The notes under the pieces were generated by a model. That model was given only the letters and a program-made list of their open reading frames with translations. It did not search any database and was not told the origin of the DNA. Shown here one piece after another: positions 32,735 through 41,557 of a stretch of DNA of 64,000 nucleotides. Every line of letters starts with the position of its first letter. The first letter of the stretch is position 1. The DNA comes from Nakamurella alba (GTDB lineage: Bacteria > Actinomycetota > Actinomycetes > Mycobacteriales > Nakamurellaceae): contig NZ_WLYK01000016.1 of the NCBI RefSeq assembly GCF_009707545.1, positions 16,224 to 80,223 of the forward strand. The letters run 5' to 3'. The translations under genes and the position numbers were made by a program.

Positions 32735-34708
32735 ATGGTCCCGGGATCCACCAGCGCAGTCCCCCGCCCACCGGTGGTCGCGGTCAGCGACATCCGGCCG
32801 CCGGTCACCAACTACGGGGCGAATCCCGGTCCCACCAAACATCTCCGGGCGGTGGAGTCGATCGACCGGGTGCTCGTGCTGGGTGCCGCCGGTTTCCCGC
32901 CCGGCGTGCCGCCCACCGTGACCGGTCCGGCCCGGGTGGAGCCGGTGGGCACGAACGGTGACCACGGTCTGCTGCTCACCGACGGCTCCGTGGTCACCGA
33001 TCCCGTACCGCCGACCGCGGCGCCGGTGGCGTTCGGGGTCCGCTGGCGTCCCGGCGCCGCGCTGCAGGCGGAGATCCTGGGCGCCGACGGTGCGGTCATC
33101 GGCCGGGTCGTGGTGCTTCCGGATAGAAACCGTTGGCACGACGTCCGTCTGGTGGTCGCCCCGGCAGGGCACCGGGTCGCCGTGGTGGTGGACGGAGTGC
33201 ACCGCACGCCGGCGTCGCTGTCCGGCACCGCGGGCGAAGGACTGCTGGTCACGGGCGTGCGGTGGTCCGGCGACGGACATCTGGACCGCTGCGGCGTGCA
33301 CACCGCACCGCTGCCCGACCACCGACTGCTCGCCACGGATCTGTTGCGCCCGCGCTCCGCCGCCGCACTGGGCGAAGCGGGCTGGGCGGTCGGCGCCGAG
33401 ACCATCGACCGCGACTTCACCCGCTGGGCGGAGTTCGGTCGGTGGCTGGGCCCGCTCGGCGCGACCGGTGTGCGACTGCAGGCGGGCTGGGCACGCACCG
33501 AACCCGTTCCTGGGCAACGGGACTGGGCGTGGCTGGACGCGATCGTGCACGACGCCGTCGCCCAGGGGGTGCGGCCGTGGGTGCAGCTCTCCTACGGCAA
33601 CCCGGCCGTCGAGGGCGGCGGCACCGCGGCGGTGAGCAGTCCGCTGCCGACCGGCCCGGCACTGGAGGCGTGGGACAGCTGGGTGGACGATCTGGTGCGC
33701 CGGTACGCGGACGTGGTCACCGACTGGGAGATCTGGAACGAGCCGGAGATCCAGCACCTGCCGCTCGAGGACTACCTGGCCTTCTTCGTCCGCACCGCCC
33801 GGGTGGTGCGGAGCGCCCAGCCCACCGCCCGCATCCACGCACCCGGCGCCGGCGGGGCCGACCTGTACACCCTGGACCTCGTGCGGGCGCTGCACCGGGA
33901 CGGGAACCTGGACCTGCTGGACGCCGTCAGCTACCACCACTACGCCCCGCTGCCCGAGGCCCGCTACCCGGCGATCGAGGCACTGCGAGCAGCGCTGCGC
34001 GTGACCGTTCCCGGTCGCGAGCTGCCGCTGGTGCAGGGCGAGAGCGGTGCGCCGTCCGCCCCTGGCTACGGGGCGATGGCCGACATCCGCAGCCCGGGCA
34101 TCGTCTGGGACGAGTGGACGCAGGCGGCCTGGAACCTGCGGCGCGCCATCGGCGACCGGGCCCGCGGCATCCGGACCTGCCACTTCGGTCTGTGCGACAT
34201 GGTGTACACCGGTGCGGTGAACACCAAGGGGCTGCTGGCGGTGAACCCGGCCGACCGGTCGGTGGTGCGGGCGAAGGCGTCGTATTACGCGCTGCAGCAC
34301 CTGTTCTCGCTGCTGGACCGGCGCTACCGACCCGCACCCGTCACCGTCGTCGCGCACCACGAGGCGCCGCCGCTGGTGGCCCACGCCTTCGACGGTCCGG
34401 CCGGGGCGCTGGTCGCGTGCTGGGCCGACGGGCAACCGGAGCCGCTGCCGCGCCGGGACCGGCCGTGCGACCTGGAGCTGTTCGGCGTGGTGTTCGAGGC
34501 GCCGGCCGCCGTCGATCCGGTGTCCGGCGCGATCCATCCGCTCCCGCCCGGCACCTGGAGTCGCACCGCCACCGGGATCCGGCTCCACGACCTGCCGATC
34601 GGCACGATGCCGGTGCTGGTCGTCGAGTCCGCCGCGCTCGACGGGTCCGCGCCCGATGTGTCGGAACCCGGCAGCTCCGGCGCTGCTGCGGATGCCGGTG
34701 GTCGCTGA
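32735..34708 (+). CDS. Clan GH-A glycoside hydrolase (GH39-like), cytoplasmic
   Basis: A 657-residue enzyme without signal peptide. The first 200 residues are a beta-rich domain; the TIM barrel follows. The acid/base Glu is E336 in WEIWNEPEI and the likely nucleophile is E436 in LVQGESGAPS, a spacing typical of clan GH-A retaining enzymes. GAGGAG 9 bases upstream fixes the ATG at 32735. It probably cleaves imported oligosaccharides, and is followed by the enolase-superfamily gene with a one-base overlap. Confidence 0.78.
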   Translation: MVPGSTSAVPRPPVVAVSDIRPPVTNYGANPGPTKHLRAVESIDRVLVLGAAGFPPGVPPTVTGPARVEPVGTNGDHGLLLTDGSVVTDPVPPTAAPVAFGVRWRPGAALQAEILGADGAVIGRVVVLPDRNRWHDVRLVVAPAGHRVAVVVDGVHRTPASLSGTAGEGLLVTGVRWSGDGHLDRCGVHTAPLPDHRLLATDLLRPRSAAALGEAGWAVGAETIDRDFTRWAEFGRWLGPLGATGVRLQAGWARTEPVPGQRDWAWLDAIVHDAVAQGVRPWVQLSYGNPAVEGGGTAAVSSPLPTGPALEAWDSWVDDLVRRYADVVTDWEIWNEPEIQHLPLEDYLAFFVRTARVVRSAQPTARIHAPGAGGADLYTLDLVRALHRDGNLDLLDAVSYHHYAPLPEARYPAIEALRAALRVTVPGRELPLVQGESGAPSAPGYGAMADIRSPGIVWDEWTQAAWNLRRAIGDRARGIRTCHFGLCDMVYTGAVNTKGLLAVNPADRSVVRAKASYYALQHLFSLLDRRYRPAPVTVVAHHEAPPLVAHAFDGPAGALVACWADGQPEPLPRRDRPCDLELFGVVFEAPAAVDPVSGAIHPLPPGTWSRTATGIRLHDLPIGTMPVLVVESAALDGSAPDVSEPGSSGAAADAGGR

Positions 34709-35877
34709 TGCCGGTGATCTCCGACGTCCGGCTGACGTCGGTCAACACCCCGCGGACGAACGGCGCGGTGTGCGGGCACGTGATCGTCGAGCTGCTGACC
34801 GACCACGACCCCGACGCTCCGGTCGGGCTGGGCGAGATGTCCGACCTGCAGCACCTGCCGCGCTACCACCCGGACGTCGCCGACCTGCAGGGCACCCTGC
34901 GCGAGTTGCTCGTCGGCCGCGACAGTCTCGACCTCACGGCGCTCACCGCCCTGATGGAGCAGAACTTCCCGCAGGGCGGCTACGTCTACGACAAGAGCCG
35001 GGCCATCCGCTGCGGGGTCGACCTGGCGCTCTGGGATCTCAACGCGCGGTCGCTGGGTCTCCGGGTGTGCGACCTGCTGGGCGGGGCGGTGCGGGACGCC
35101 CTGCCGATCGCATACCCGGTCTTCCGGGCGCTGACCCCGGCGGACGTCGAGGCCAACCTGGCACAGGTGGACACGGTGATGGCGACCGGGCAGCGCACCT
35201 TCCGGGTGTACGCCGGGCGGGACCTTGCCCTGGATGAGCAGTTCCTGCGGGCCGTCCGGGACCGCCACGGTGACTCGATCGTGCTGAAATCGCTGGACTT
35301 CTCGAACCTGCTCGGCTGGAAGCAGGCGTGCGCCTTCGTCGAGCGGGTGGCGGACCTGGGCATCGACCTGGTCGAGTCGCCGGCCCGGACCGACGACCTG
35401 GCCGGGCTCACACTGGCCGCGCAGCGGCTGCCGGTGCCGGTCAGCGAGCACGTGCACTCGTACCGACAGGCGTTGCAGCTGGCCGACTCCGGGGTCGACG
35501 TCTTCAACGTCAGCATCATCGCGATCGGTGGTATCACCCCGATCCGCACGGTGATCGCCATCGCCGAGGCGGCCGGCAAGGAGTGCCTGCTGGGCACCAC
35601 CCAGGAGCTCTCCATCGGCACCGCCGCCGCGGCGCACGTCGGTGTGGCGATGCGGGCCATCACCCTGCCCAGTGATCCGGTCGGCCCCCTGCTCTACACC
35701 ACCGACGTGGTGCGGCAACCGGTCTCGTTCGCCGGTGGACGGCTGTGGGTGCCGGACGGGCCGGGGCTCGGCATGGAGCTGGACCCGGAGCGACTCGCCG
35801 CCGCCGCCGGGCCACTCAGCTGGTCCGGTACCACTGCGACCGCCGTCGTCGATCGCCGGGCCGGGTCGACCGGATGA
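34708..35877 (+). CDS. Enolase-superfamily (mandelate racemase/MLE-like) protein, atypical active site
   Basis: A 389-residue two-domain protein: N-terminal capping domain, then a barrel with the three metal ligands visible as Asp in LKSLDFSN, Glu in LVESPA and Glu in VSEHVHS. The K-x-K of the second strand is replaced by RVY in TFRVYAGRD, and the position of the second MLE Lys reads NVSIIAIGGIT with no Lys. So Mg-binding looks intact but the base residues are not those of standard dehydratases. Linked genes suggest a sugar-acid substrate. It overlaps the next gene by 4 bases. Confidence 0.82.
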   Translation: MPVISDVRLTSVNTPRTNGAVCGHVIVELLTDHDPDAPVGLGEMSDLQHLPRYHPDVADLQGTLRELLVGRDSLDLTALTALMEQNFPQGGYVYDKSRAIRCGVDLALWDLNARSLGLRVCDLLGGAVRDALPIAYPVFRALTPADVEANLAQVDTVMATGQRTFRVYAGRDLALDEQFLRAVRDRHGDSIVLKSLDFSNLLGWKQACAFVERVADLGIDLVESPARTDDLAGLTLAAQRLPVPVSEHVHSYRQALQLADSGVDVFNVSIIAIGGITPIRTVIAIAEAAGKECLLGTTQELSIGTAAAAHVGVAMRAITLPSDPVGPLLYTTDVVRQPVSFAGGRLWVPDGPGLGMELDPERLAAAAGPLSWSGTTATAVVDRRAGSTG

Positions 35878-36986
35878 CACCCGCCGTCCGGCAGGAGGTC
35901 TGGGCGCACCCGGTGTCGTTCGCGACGGACCCGGACCGCTGGGCGGGCGAGCTGGCATCCTGGGGCGCCACCGGGGTCCGGCTGGCGCACGTGTACCACT
36001 CCGGCCGCTGGCTGCTGTCCACCACCTCGCCCGGCCGCACGGTGGCGCTGCCGTCCGGCTCCTGGTGCCCCGACACCCCCGGTCCGTGGCCGGTGGTCGA
36101 CCGGGACCTGCTGCCGCGGGCGGTCGAGGCGCTGCGCGCGGCCGGCCTGCACGTCATCGCCTGGACGGTCGGGCTGCATTCCGGTGCGGCCGTCCGGCAG
36201 CGGCCGGAGTGGGCCGCACGCAACGCGTTCGGCGATCCGCTCGCGCACGCGCTGTGCCCGGCCCACCCCGGTGTGGTCGGGGCCGCGGCGGACCTGGTCG
36301 CCGCGATCGCCGCTCGCGAGGTGGACGGCATCGACCTCGAGGCCTTCGCCCACCTGGGCCACCGGCACGACGGCACCCACCACAAGGGCGAGGACCGGCT
36401 CCGCCCCGCGGACCGCTGGATGCTGTCGGTCTGCTTCTGCCGTTCCTGCGAGAGCGCCTACAGCGAGGTCGGTCTCGATCCCTCCCAGGTGCAGGATCAC
36501 ATCGTGCGGGCGATCGGCCGACAGTTGGCCGCGCCGGCCGTCTCCGGGGACACGGCCGACGATCTCACCACGGCGCTCGGTACCGGGGTCCCCGCACTGC
36601 TGGCCGCTGTCCGAGCCGCAGCGGTGGAGTTGCTGCTGCGCCGGGTCGCCGGCGCGGCCGGCGGGACCCCCTTGACCTTGCGGGCCACCACCGACCGCTG
36701 GCACACCGGCGGCAAGACGCCGGGTGATCCGGCCGCCCTGTCCGCCCTGGTCGGCGGACTCACCATCAGCGACCTCACCGGTGCGGGCACCCTCGCCGCC
36801 GAGTGGGCCGCCGTCCCGGCACCGGCCCGGGCGACCGCGGGCCTGGTGCCGGGCACCGGCCGACGTCCCGACGGGGCGGCGACCGCCTGGTACGCCTTCG
36901 ATCTCGCCCCCGCGGGTGCCCTGGCCGAAGCACTCGCCGGTCAGCCACCGAGCAGCGGGCGGGCGGCCCCGGCGAACCAGTCGTAG
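35874..36986 (+). CDS. Unknown protein, putative TIM-barrel glycosidase-like
   Basis: A 370-residue soluble protein with no family I can name with certainty. Repeating alpha/beta segments (VRLAHVYHSGRW, HVIAWTVGLHSG, VDGIDLEAFAHLGH) look like a TIM barrel, and a Cys pair occurs in CFCRSCESAY, a pattern I associate with uncharacterised glycosidase-like actinobacterial proteins. ATGA overlap with the enolase-superfamily gene indicates joint function. Its last 46 bases overlap the convergent GH36-like gene. Confidence 0.6.
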   Translation: MTPAVRQEVWAHPVSFATDPDRWAGELASWGATGVRLAHVYHSGRWLLSTTSPGRTVALPSGSWCPDTPGPWPVVDRDLLPRAVEALRAAGLHVIAWTVGLHSGAAVRQRPEWAARNAFGDPLAHALCPAHPGVVGAAADLVAAIAAREVDGIDLEAFAHLGHRHDGTHHKGEDRLRPADRWMLSVCFCRSCESAYSEVGLDPSQVQDHIVRAIGRQLAAPAVSGDTADDLTTALGTGVPALLAAVRAAAVELLLRRVAGAAGGTPLTLRATTDRWHTGGKTPGDPAALSALVGGLTISDLTGAGTLAAEWAAVPAPARATAGLVPGTGRRPDGAATAWYAFDLAPAGALAEALAGQPPSSGRAAPANQS

Positions 36987-38530
36987 CCGGCCGGTGCGTC
37001 GCCGAACGCCCACTCCGACGGCACCGCGGTGTCCGTCCAGTCCAGCGGCCGCGCCGGCGGCCGGGGGCCGGCGGCAGTCGCGAAGGCCGTGCGCAGGTCC
37101 GACTCCTGCTCCGCTGTCAGCGATCCCGGCGCCGCCGAGACGAAGAGTGCGGTGCCGCTGCGGGCGAGGAGGTCGAGCCACTGCCGGTTCTCGTGCCAGT
37201 CGATCCGGTCGGTGATGCCCACGCAGTCCGCGTCGGTGGCGAAGAACGTGCCGTGCTGCGGCATCCGGAAGGCCAGGGTGTTGACGCCCAGGGTGCGGGT
37301 GCGCGCCCAGTCCACCCCGCTGGTGTCGTCGCCGGTGCGCTGCAGGGCGAAGAGCCCGGCAGCCAGGTGACCGACGGTGTTGCAGCCCAGCACCAGCGCC
37401 GGCCCGGCGGCGCCCGCGATCGCCCGGTACAGGTCCCGCAGGATCTCCACGGTGGTCCGGGTGGGGTCGGCGAACCGCAGCTCCGGATCGACCGGGTCCC
37501 AGCCCATGTCCCGCCCCCAGCGGCCGGTGACGTCGACGGTGGTGAAGTCGTGCTTGATCAACCGGTAGCCCTGGTCCACCAACCGGTGCACGTCCGCGGT
37601 GACCAGGTCGACGGTCTCCGGGACGCTGGGATCCGGAACCGTGCCGCCGGCCGTCTCCCGGAGCGTCGGCAGGTCCCCCGCGGATGCGGTGAGCAGTGGG
37701 CGGAACCAGATCCCCGGCCGCGCCCCGGCCGCCGCGATGTCCGTTGCCAGGGCGGACATGTCGGGGAACCGGTCGTTGCCCGACCGCCACGGGCCGCCGT
37801 TGAACCCGGGTGCCCACCCGGACTGCCAACCGTCGTCGACCACCATCCACGGCCGGTTCGGGTGGTCACCGGCCAGGTCCGCCAGCTGCCGGGCCTCCCC
37901 CAGGATCGCCGACGCCGAGCTGCGGCCGTAGGCGTGGTACCAGTTGTTCCCGCCGTACACCGGCTCCGGCGGCAGCACCGGGTCGGCACACATCTGCCGG
38001 CACAGCTGCAATGCTGTGGGGAACGGGTCCGCTCCGGTCACCGAGACCAGCTCCGCCAGGGCCACCACCCGGTCCCCCGGCCGGAGCGCCGCGGCCCCGG
38101 CACGCACATCGAGCAGCAGGCCGATGCCGCCCGCGTCCACCGACCACGCGCACCAGGCACCCGGGCCGGTCCGGACACCGATGCCCACGGTCGCCTCGTC
38201 GTGCTGCAGCAGGAAGTACCAGGGCAGCGGACGGTCCGCTGCGGGGCCACGCCACTCCAGATCGCCGTAGCCACGCTCCCAGTGGTCCCCGAGCACCCGC
38301 ACGCCGGACGGGACCGGGACGGCCCAGCGCAGCCAGATCCTCGCGACGGCACCGTCCGACACCAGGGCGACGGAACCACCGTCGTCGAGGGTGACGAGCG
38401 CATCACCGCAGCCCCATCCGTCGGGGGTGCGGATCGCGTCCTGCCACGGGCCGGACGGGTCGTGCTGGATCTGCACGACGTCCGGTGCCCGCCGGACCGC
38501 GCCGGCGACCTCGTGCACCGATTCAGCCAC
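36941..38530 (-). CDS. GH36-like alpha-galactosidase (clan GH-D)
   Basis: A 529-residue enzyme. The N-terminal half is a beta-sandwich; the barrel includes VYGGNNWYHAYG and MVVDDGWQSGW. The nucleophile Asp is D328 in YRLIKHDFT, matching the K-x-D-F signature, and the acid/base Asp probably lies in GDDTSGVDW. Shorter than typical GH36 (about 700 residues), so it belongs to a compact subgroup. No signal peptide; overlaps the GH38 gene by 8 bases. It likely removes alpha-galactosyl or a similar residue from imported sugars. Confidence 0.78.
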   Translation of the reverse strand: MAESVHEVAGAVRRAPDVVQIQHDPSGPWQDAIRTPDGWGCGDALVTLDDGGSVALVSDGAVARIWLRWAVPVPSGVRVLGDHWERGYGDLEWRGPAADRPLPWYFLLQHDEATVGIGVRTGPGAWCAWSVDAGGIGLLLDVRAGAAALRPGDRVVALAELVSVTGADPFPTALQLCRQMCADPVLPPEPVYGGNNWYHAYGRSSASAILGEARQLADLAGDHPNRPWMVVDDGWQSGWAPGFNGGPWRSGNDRFPDMSALATDIAAAGARPGIWFRPLLTASAGDLPTLRETAGGTVPDPSVPETVDLVTADVHRLVDQGYRLIKHDFTTVDVTGRWGRDMGWDPVDPELRFADPTRTTVEILRDLYRAIAGAAGPALVLGCNTVGHLAAGLFALQRTGDDTSGVDWARTRTLGVNTLAFRMPQHGTFFATDADCVGITDRIDWHENRQWLDLLARSGTALFVSAAPGSLTAEQESDLRTAFATAAGPRPPARPLDWTDTAVPSEWAFGDAPAGYDWFAGAARPLLGG

Positions 38531-41495
38531 GGGACCACCGCAGGGTCACGATCCGGAACGGCCGCAGGTCCAGCTCGACCCGGTGCGGATCGACCGGCGC
38601 CGGGGCGTCGGTCAGTGGGCGTTCCAGCAGGTCGGTGTACCGCACACCGGTCACCGGGACATCAACGGTCACCACGGCCTTCTCCCGCCCGCCGCCGGCC
38701 GCGAACAGCCGCGCCACCAGGTCGCCGCTGCCGTCCTCCGCCATCTTGACGCTCTCCACCACCACGGCGTCGTTGTCCACGGCCAGCAGCGGCGCGACCG
38801 GCGCGGCGACCTCGCGCTCGGGCAGGTTGATCCGGTAGCCCTCCCGCACCGCGTCGAGCACGGTGGCGCCCGGCACCACGGCGCAGCGCAGCCGGTGCCG
38901 CCCGAGATCGGTCTCCGGGTCCGGCCAGCGGGGTGCCCGCAGCAGCGAGAGCCGGACCGTCGTCGTGGTGCCGCCGTCCGGCCGGACGTCCCGGGTGACG
39001 TCGTGGCCGTAGGTGGAGTCGTTGACCACCGCCGCGCCGTACCCGGGCTCACCGACGTGCAGGAACCGGTGGGCGCAGATCTCGAACTTCGCCGCGTCCC
39101 AGGTGGTGTTGGTATGGGTGGGCCGGAGTACGTGGCCGAACTGCGTCTCGGCCGCGGACTCCGCGGCCCGGACATCCAGCGGGAAGGCGAGTTTGAGCAG
39201 CTTCTCCTGCTCCTGCCAGTCCGCGTCGACGGCCAGGTCGACGGTCGGTGATCCCGGCGTCAGCGAGATGGTGACGGTGAAGGTCGACGCGCCGTACGAC
39301 CGCAGCACCTCGACACCGCCGTCCACGGGCCGGATCGTGGTGACGTCCCGGATGTCTCGCACGGTGTCGCGGTAGAACTCGTCGATGTCCCAGGCGTCCC
39401 AGTCGTTGGGCAGGTCGGGGTGGATCTGCAGCAGCCCGCCCACCGACCCGGGAGCGATTGCCTCCCGGCCGGTCGGGGCGTCGACCACCGATGCCAGATG
39501 TCCCTCGCCGTCGACGACCACCCGGACGAGACCGTTGTCCAGCAGCCAGGTCCCGCCGTCCTGCTCGCAGCTGACCGGTGTGGCCTCCGCCGGCACGGCG
39601 GCGCCACCGGCCGGGATCCCGCGTCGGGCGTGCGGTGCCGCGTTGGCCACCGCCGCTCCGGGTGTGCCGCCGCAGCCCAGCACCTGCAGGGCGCCGGCGA
39701 TGATCTGCTCCAGTTCCGCGGTCACCGCGGCGTGGTCGTCCCGGGCCTGCCGGTTCACCCAGGCGATCGAGGATCCGGGCAGAATGTCGTGGAACTGGTT
39801 GAGCAGCAGCGTCTTCCAGAGACGGTCCAGCCGGGCGGCCGGGTACTCCGCGCCGGCCCGGACGGTCGCCGTGGTGCACCAGAGCTCGGCCTCCCGCAGC
39901 AGGTGTTCGTTGCGGCGGTTGCCCTGCTTGATCTTCGCCTGCGAGGTGTACGTACCGCGGTGGATCTCCAGGTACAGCTCCCCCCACCAGACCGGCGCGT
40001 CCGGGTACTCGGCCTGTGCGTCGGCGAAGAACTCGGCCGGTGTCCGGATCGACACCCGCGGGGAGCCCGCCAGGTCCGCCAGACGCGCTGCGCGGTCGAG
40101 CATCTCCCGGGTCGGCCCGCCGCCGCCGTCACCCCAGCCCATCGGTGCCAGCGCATGGGTGGCCCGGGCCCGGTCGGCGAAGTTGACCGCCGAGTGCCGC
40201 AGCTCGGCGGCGGACAGCTCGGAGTTGTAGGTGTCGACCGGCGGGAAGTGGGTGAACACCCGGGTCCCGTCGATCCCCTCCCACCAGAAGGTGTGGTGCG
40301 GGAACTTGTTGACGGTGTTCCAGGAGATCTTCTGGGTGAGGAACCAGCGCGACCCGGACAGGGCGATCAGCTGCGGGAGTGCCGCCGAGTAGCCGAAGGA
40401 GTCGGGCAGCCACACCTCCTGGGTGTCGATGCCGAACTCCCGCTCGAAGAACGTCTTGCCGTGCAGGAACTGCCGTGCCATGGCCTCCCCGCCGGGCATG
40501 TTGGTGTCGGACTCGACCCACATGCCGCCGACCGGGACGAACCGGCCGCCGGCGATCTTCTCCCGGACGCGCTCGAACACCTCCGGCCGGTGCTCCTTGA
40601 GCCAGGCCAGCTGCTGCGCCTGCGACATCGCGAACACCAGCTCCGGCCGGTCGTCCATCAGCTGCACGACGTTGGAGCAGGTGCGGGCCACCTTGCGGAC
40701 GGTCTCGCGGAGCGGCCAGAGCCATGCTGAGTCGATGTGCGCGTGGCCGACCGCGGTGATCCGGTGTGCGTCCGGATCGGCGGTGGCCGCCAGTGCCGGC
40801 GCCAGCACCGCCCGGGCGGAGGCCGCAGTGCCGGGGATGTCGGCGAGGTCGATCCGGTCGAGCGCCTGCGAGATCGTCTGCCAGAGCCGGGGTCCGCGCG
40901 CATCGTCGGCCGGCAGCACCGCGGCCAGTTGACCGAGCACGTCCAGATCCGCGGCCAGCTCGCGGATCTGCTGGTCCACGAGGACGAGGTCGGCGGCCAC
41001 CAGCCGGTACATGGGCTCCCGCGACGCGGTGCGGACGTCGCCGACCAGGGTCGGTACCCGCATGCTGATGTCCGGGTTCGCGGCGGCCTCCACCAGGTAG
41101 GTCACCTCCGGACCCTCGACCGGGAGCCACTGGTTCCGCGGGTGCAGGCCCTTCACCGACGAGCCGTCCGGCCGGTAGGCCAGGCCCTCTGCGGAGAACC
41201 CGGGATGGTGGGTGCCGAAGCCGAGATCGACGTGGGACTCCACGATCCCGTCCCAGTCGTCGGGCACCCGCCCGGTGAGTGCGAACCAGGTGGTGGACCA
41301 CGCCGGGCCCCAGGGCTCACCGACCTCCGCGTCCCGGTAGACGGCGGTCAGCGCCGTCCCGACCGGGACCGGCTCGCCGTCGACGTCCCAGCGCCGCACG
41401 GTGAGCGGGCTGCGGGCGGTGACGACGGCCGGCCGGATACGCTCGTCGAGCATCCGGTCGAGTCGGCGGTGGATCTCGTGCTGTCGGTCGTGCAT
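38523..41495 (-). CDS. GH38 alpha-mannosidase
   Basis: A 990-residue cytoplasmic GH38 enzyme. The Zn motif HAHIDSAWLWPLRET lies near residues 250-265, and the nucleophile Asp is D365 in WLPDSFGYSAALPQL. GWGDGGGGPT and the C-terminal beta-sandwich are typical of bacterial alpha-mannosidases of the 1000-residue class. GGAAGAG precedes the ATG. Together with the GH36-like enzyme it suggests breakdown of a branched mannose-containing glycan. Confidence 0.92.
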   Translation of the reverse strand: MHDRQHEIHRRLDRMLDERIRPAVVTARSPLTVRRWDVDGEPVPVGTALTAVYRDAEVGEPWGPAWSTTWFALTGRVPDDWDGIVESHVDLGFGTHHPGFSAEGLAYRPDGSSVKGLHPRNQWLPVEGPEVTYLVEAAANPDISMRVPTLVGDVRTASREPMYRLVAADLVLVDQQIRELAADLDVLGQLAAVLPADDARGPRLWQTISQALDRIDLADIPGTAASARAVLAPALAATADPDAHRITAVGHAHIDSAWLWPLRETVRKVARTCSNVVQLMDDRPELVFAMSQAQQLAWLKEHRPEVFERVREKIAGGRFVPVGGMWVESDTNMPGGEAMARQFLHGKTFFEREFGIDTQEVWLPDSFGYSAALPQLIALSGSRWFLTQKISWNTVNKFPHHTFWWEGIDGTRVFTHFPPVDTYNSELSAAELRHSAVNFADRARATHALAPMGWGDGGGGPTREMLDRAARLADLAGSPRVSIRTPAEFFADAQAEYPDAPVWWGELYLEIHRGTYTSQAKIKQGNRRNEHLLREAELWCTTATVRAGAEYPAARLDRLWKTLLLNQFHDILPGSSIAWVNRQARDDHAAVTAELEQIIAGALQVLGCGGTPGAAVANAAPHARRGIPAGGAAVPAEATPVSCEQDGGTWLLDNGLVRVVVDGEGHLASVVDAPTGREAIAPGSVGGLLQIHPDLPNDWDAWDIDEFYRDTVRDIRDVTTIRPVDGGVEVLRSYGASTFTVTISLTPGSPTVDLAVDADWQEQEKLLKLAFPLDVRAAESAAETQFGHVLRPTHTNTTWDAAKFEICAHRFLHVGEPGYGAAVVNDSTYGHDVTRDVRPDGGTTTTVRLSLLRAPRWPDPETDLGRHRLRCAVVPGATVLDAVREGYRINLPEREVAAPVAPLLAVDNDAVVVESVKMAEDGSGDLVARLFAAGGGREKAVVTVDVPVTGVRYTDLLERPLTDAPAPVDPHRVELDLRPFRIVTLRWSRG

Positions 41496-41557
41496 CGCTC
41501 TCTTCCGGTCGGTGGACCCGCCCGGCCGGGTCGGCCGGGCGGGTCCGGTGGGTCAGC

